Below are positions 62,923 through 64,000 of a stretch of 64,000 bases of DNA, in pieces. Below the pieces are notes generated by a model. It saw only the letters and a program-made list of their open reading frames with translations. It did no database searches and was not told the origin of the DNA. Position 1 is the stretch's first letter. The number at the start of each line of letters is the position of its first letter. Origin of the DNA: Nilaparvata lugens (lineage: Eukaryota > Arthropoda > Insecta > Hemiptera > Delphacidae); the NCBI RefSeq assembly GCF_014356525.2, contig NC_052511.1, positions 27,549,097 to 27,613,096 on the forward strand, read 5' to 3'. The position numbers and the translations under genes are program-made.

Positions 62923-63639
62923 TCAAGTTTCGCATTTGCCTGATGTTTTATCAAGGAATTTGTCGAGCTGGGGGAGTTTTCCACAGGGTGGAGGCTCCAA
63001 GAATGGCGTCTGAAGGTAGCCTCTTTTCATTTGATACGAAAGATACCTCGCATATTCGATTCTTATAACAGCATCTTCAAAGTTAGCGGGGTGTATAACC
63101 AGTTTATCCGTCCATTGGTAGATATTTTTCATATGATGTTCACAAGTTATCTGAGGAGTCAATAGACTGATTTCGTAGATAATTTTCCTGAAAACATCTT
63201 TCTCAACCGCTAAATAGCTTCTGGGTGTTGGAATAAATAAATATAAATAGCTGTAAATCATACCGAAAGAATAGTATAAATTCAAATTTTACCGCCAAGA
63301 ATAAAATACAGCATTAGGTATATATGAGGCGGTATACGGAAAAAGGGCACATAGAACTATATGCCCTTTTTCCGGAGATTGCTTTATTAGATCGGCCATC
63401 TTGTTCTGCATATAACCTGAAAATCTCAAACAAAAATCTTGAAAACTGATTTTGGTACAACTGTTTATATACAGCTGTGTCAAGGAGGGGTTTATATCCA
63501 AACCATCAAATCGAATAAGTTTACTATCATAAACTATTTTATTATAAAGATAAAAAAAAGATTCTTTGCTATTCTCTGAAAATTTCAATACTGTGAATTT
63601 CAAACCATTCAAATTCTTGAATGGTACTGCTCCTGACAT
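62923..63639 (-). pseudogene. unknown protein, one in-frame stop
   Basis: A minus-strand frame from ATG 63639 runs 116 codons to a TAA at 63289-63291 and then stays open in the same phase to 62923, about 237 codons in all. Composition is ordinary globular: KNLNGLKFTVLKFSENSKES, IRFDGLDINPSLTQLYINSC, then FRKIIYEISLLTPQITCEHH, DAVIRIEYARYLSYQMKRGY and PPPCGKLPQLDKFLDKT. I do not recognise the family. The stop makes it a probable pseudogene or retrocopy nested antisense in ZNF598 intron 5. Alternatively the stop lies within a tiny 42-nt GT...AG segment (about 63252-63293), which would be unusually short for an intron. Confidence 0.5.
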
Positions 63640-63710
63640 TCAACCACAAGTGATGCCCTATCCCTATTTTAATAAAATGATCAAAAACTTTTTTATTGTA
63701 TATACATTTT

Positions 63711-64000
63711 TACTTTTCTTGCCCTATTACCATAGGTAAGGAAAGTATTGCTTTCCGAAAAAAATTAAGGTACCCCAATTTCTAAATTTCTATACGTTTC
63801 AAGGTCCCCTGAGTCCGAAAAAGTGGTTTTTGGGTATTGGTCTGTATGTGTGTGTGTGTGTGTGTGCATGTGTGTGTGTATGAGTGTATGTGCGTCTGTG
63901 TACATTATATCTCATCTCCCAGTTAACGGAATGACACGAACAATTTCGATCAAATGCAATCCAAGATGGCGGCTAAAATGGCGAAAATGTTGTCAAAAAC
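63711..64000 (-). mobile_element. dispersed repeat family B, partial copy at window edge
   Basis: The reverse complement matches 8770-9080: hairpin end (acttttcttgccctattacc), ttaaggtacccc, tatacgtttcaagg, a (GT)n block at 63847-63880, and a tccaagatggcggctaaaat segment that pairs with the ccgccatctt of the other copy. It continues past the window. Confidence 0.75.

Noticed and set aside
1..64000. tRNA, rRNA, CRISPR or bacterial operon features
   Set aside because: None visible. Splicing, intron sizes and the repeat content mark this as insect nuclear DNA.

Overview
This is nuclear DNA of an insect, most likely a hemipteran of the planthopper type. That placement is an inference: the DNA is AT-rich, introns run to about 9 kb, GT/AG splice sites fit perfectly between conserved exons, and non-LTR retrotransposons, mariners, hAT-like elements and foldback MITEs are abundant. 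Nothing bacterial is present (no operons, ribosome-binding sites or CRISPR).

Two protein-coding genes can be reconstructed, both on the + strand. The first (six exons, 20280-45429) encodes a protein with a GTPase-binding/formin-homology-3 (GBD-FH3) region, a coiled coil and a long Ser/Asn-rich tail ending in a stop, with no FH1 or FH2 domain. This is the architecture of the planar-polarity effector Multiple wing hairs (mwh). Its first coding exon(s) were not found. The second (five exons, 51173-60229, continuing past the window) encodes the N-terminal RING and zinc-finger half of the collided-ribosome E3 ligase ZNF598/Hel2. The genes are separated by about 5.7 kb and have no evident functional link.

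Layout: 1-20279 is intergenic or first-intron DNA with a C/T-rich edge, a TA microsatellite, LINE fragments, a 166-bp tandem repeat, a MITE, a 1.1-kb purine tract and a nearly intact mariner (12923-14201). 20280-45429 is the mwh-like gene, with introns holding many transposons. 45430-51172 is its 3' flank with dispersed inverted repeats. 51173-64000 is ZNF598, whose introns 4 and 5 hold antisense RT copies (RTE-like and others), a mariner stub and an unexplained broken gene.

The most interesting object is in mwh intron 1: a 3460-bp element at 20652-24111 with terminal inverted repeats of about 740 bp, a 6-bp ATTGAG target duplication and AG...CT termini. Between the repeats lie a long open frame (+) and a convergent, decayed second frame (-). 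The ends match the Polinton/Maverick pattern, but there is no room for a polymerase or integrase. It looks like a miniature non-autonomous Polinton-like element carrying a possible capsid-type gene. The capsid and Polinton assignments are inference and need a structural or profile search.
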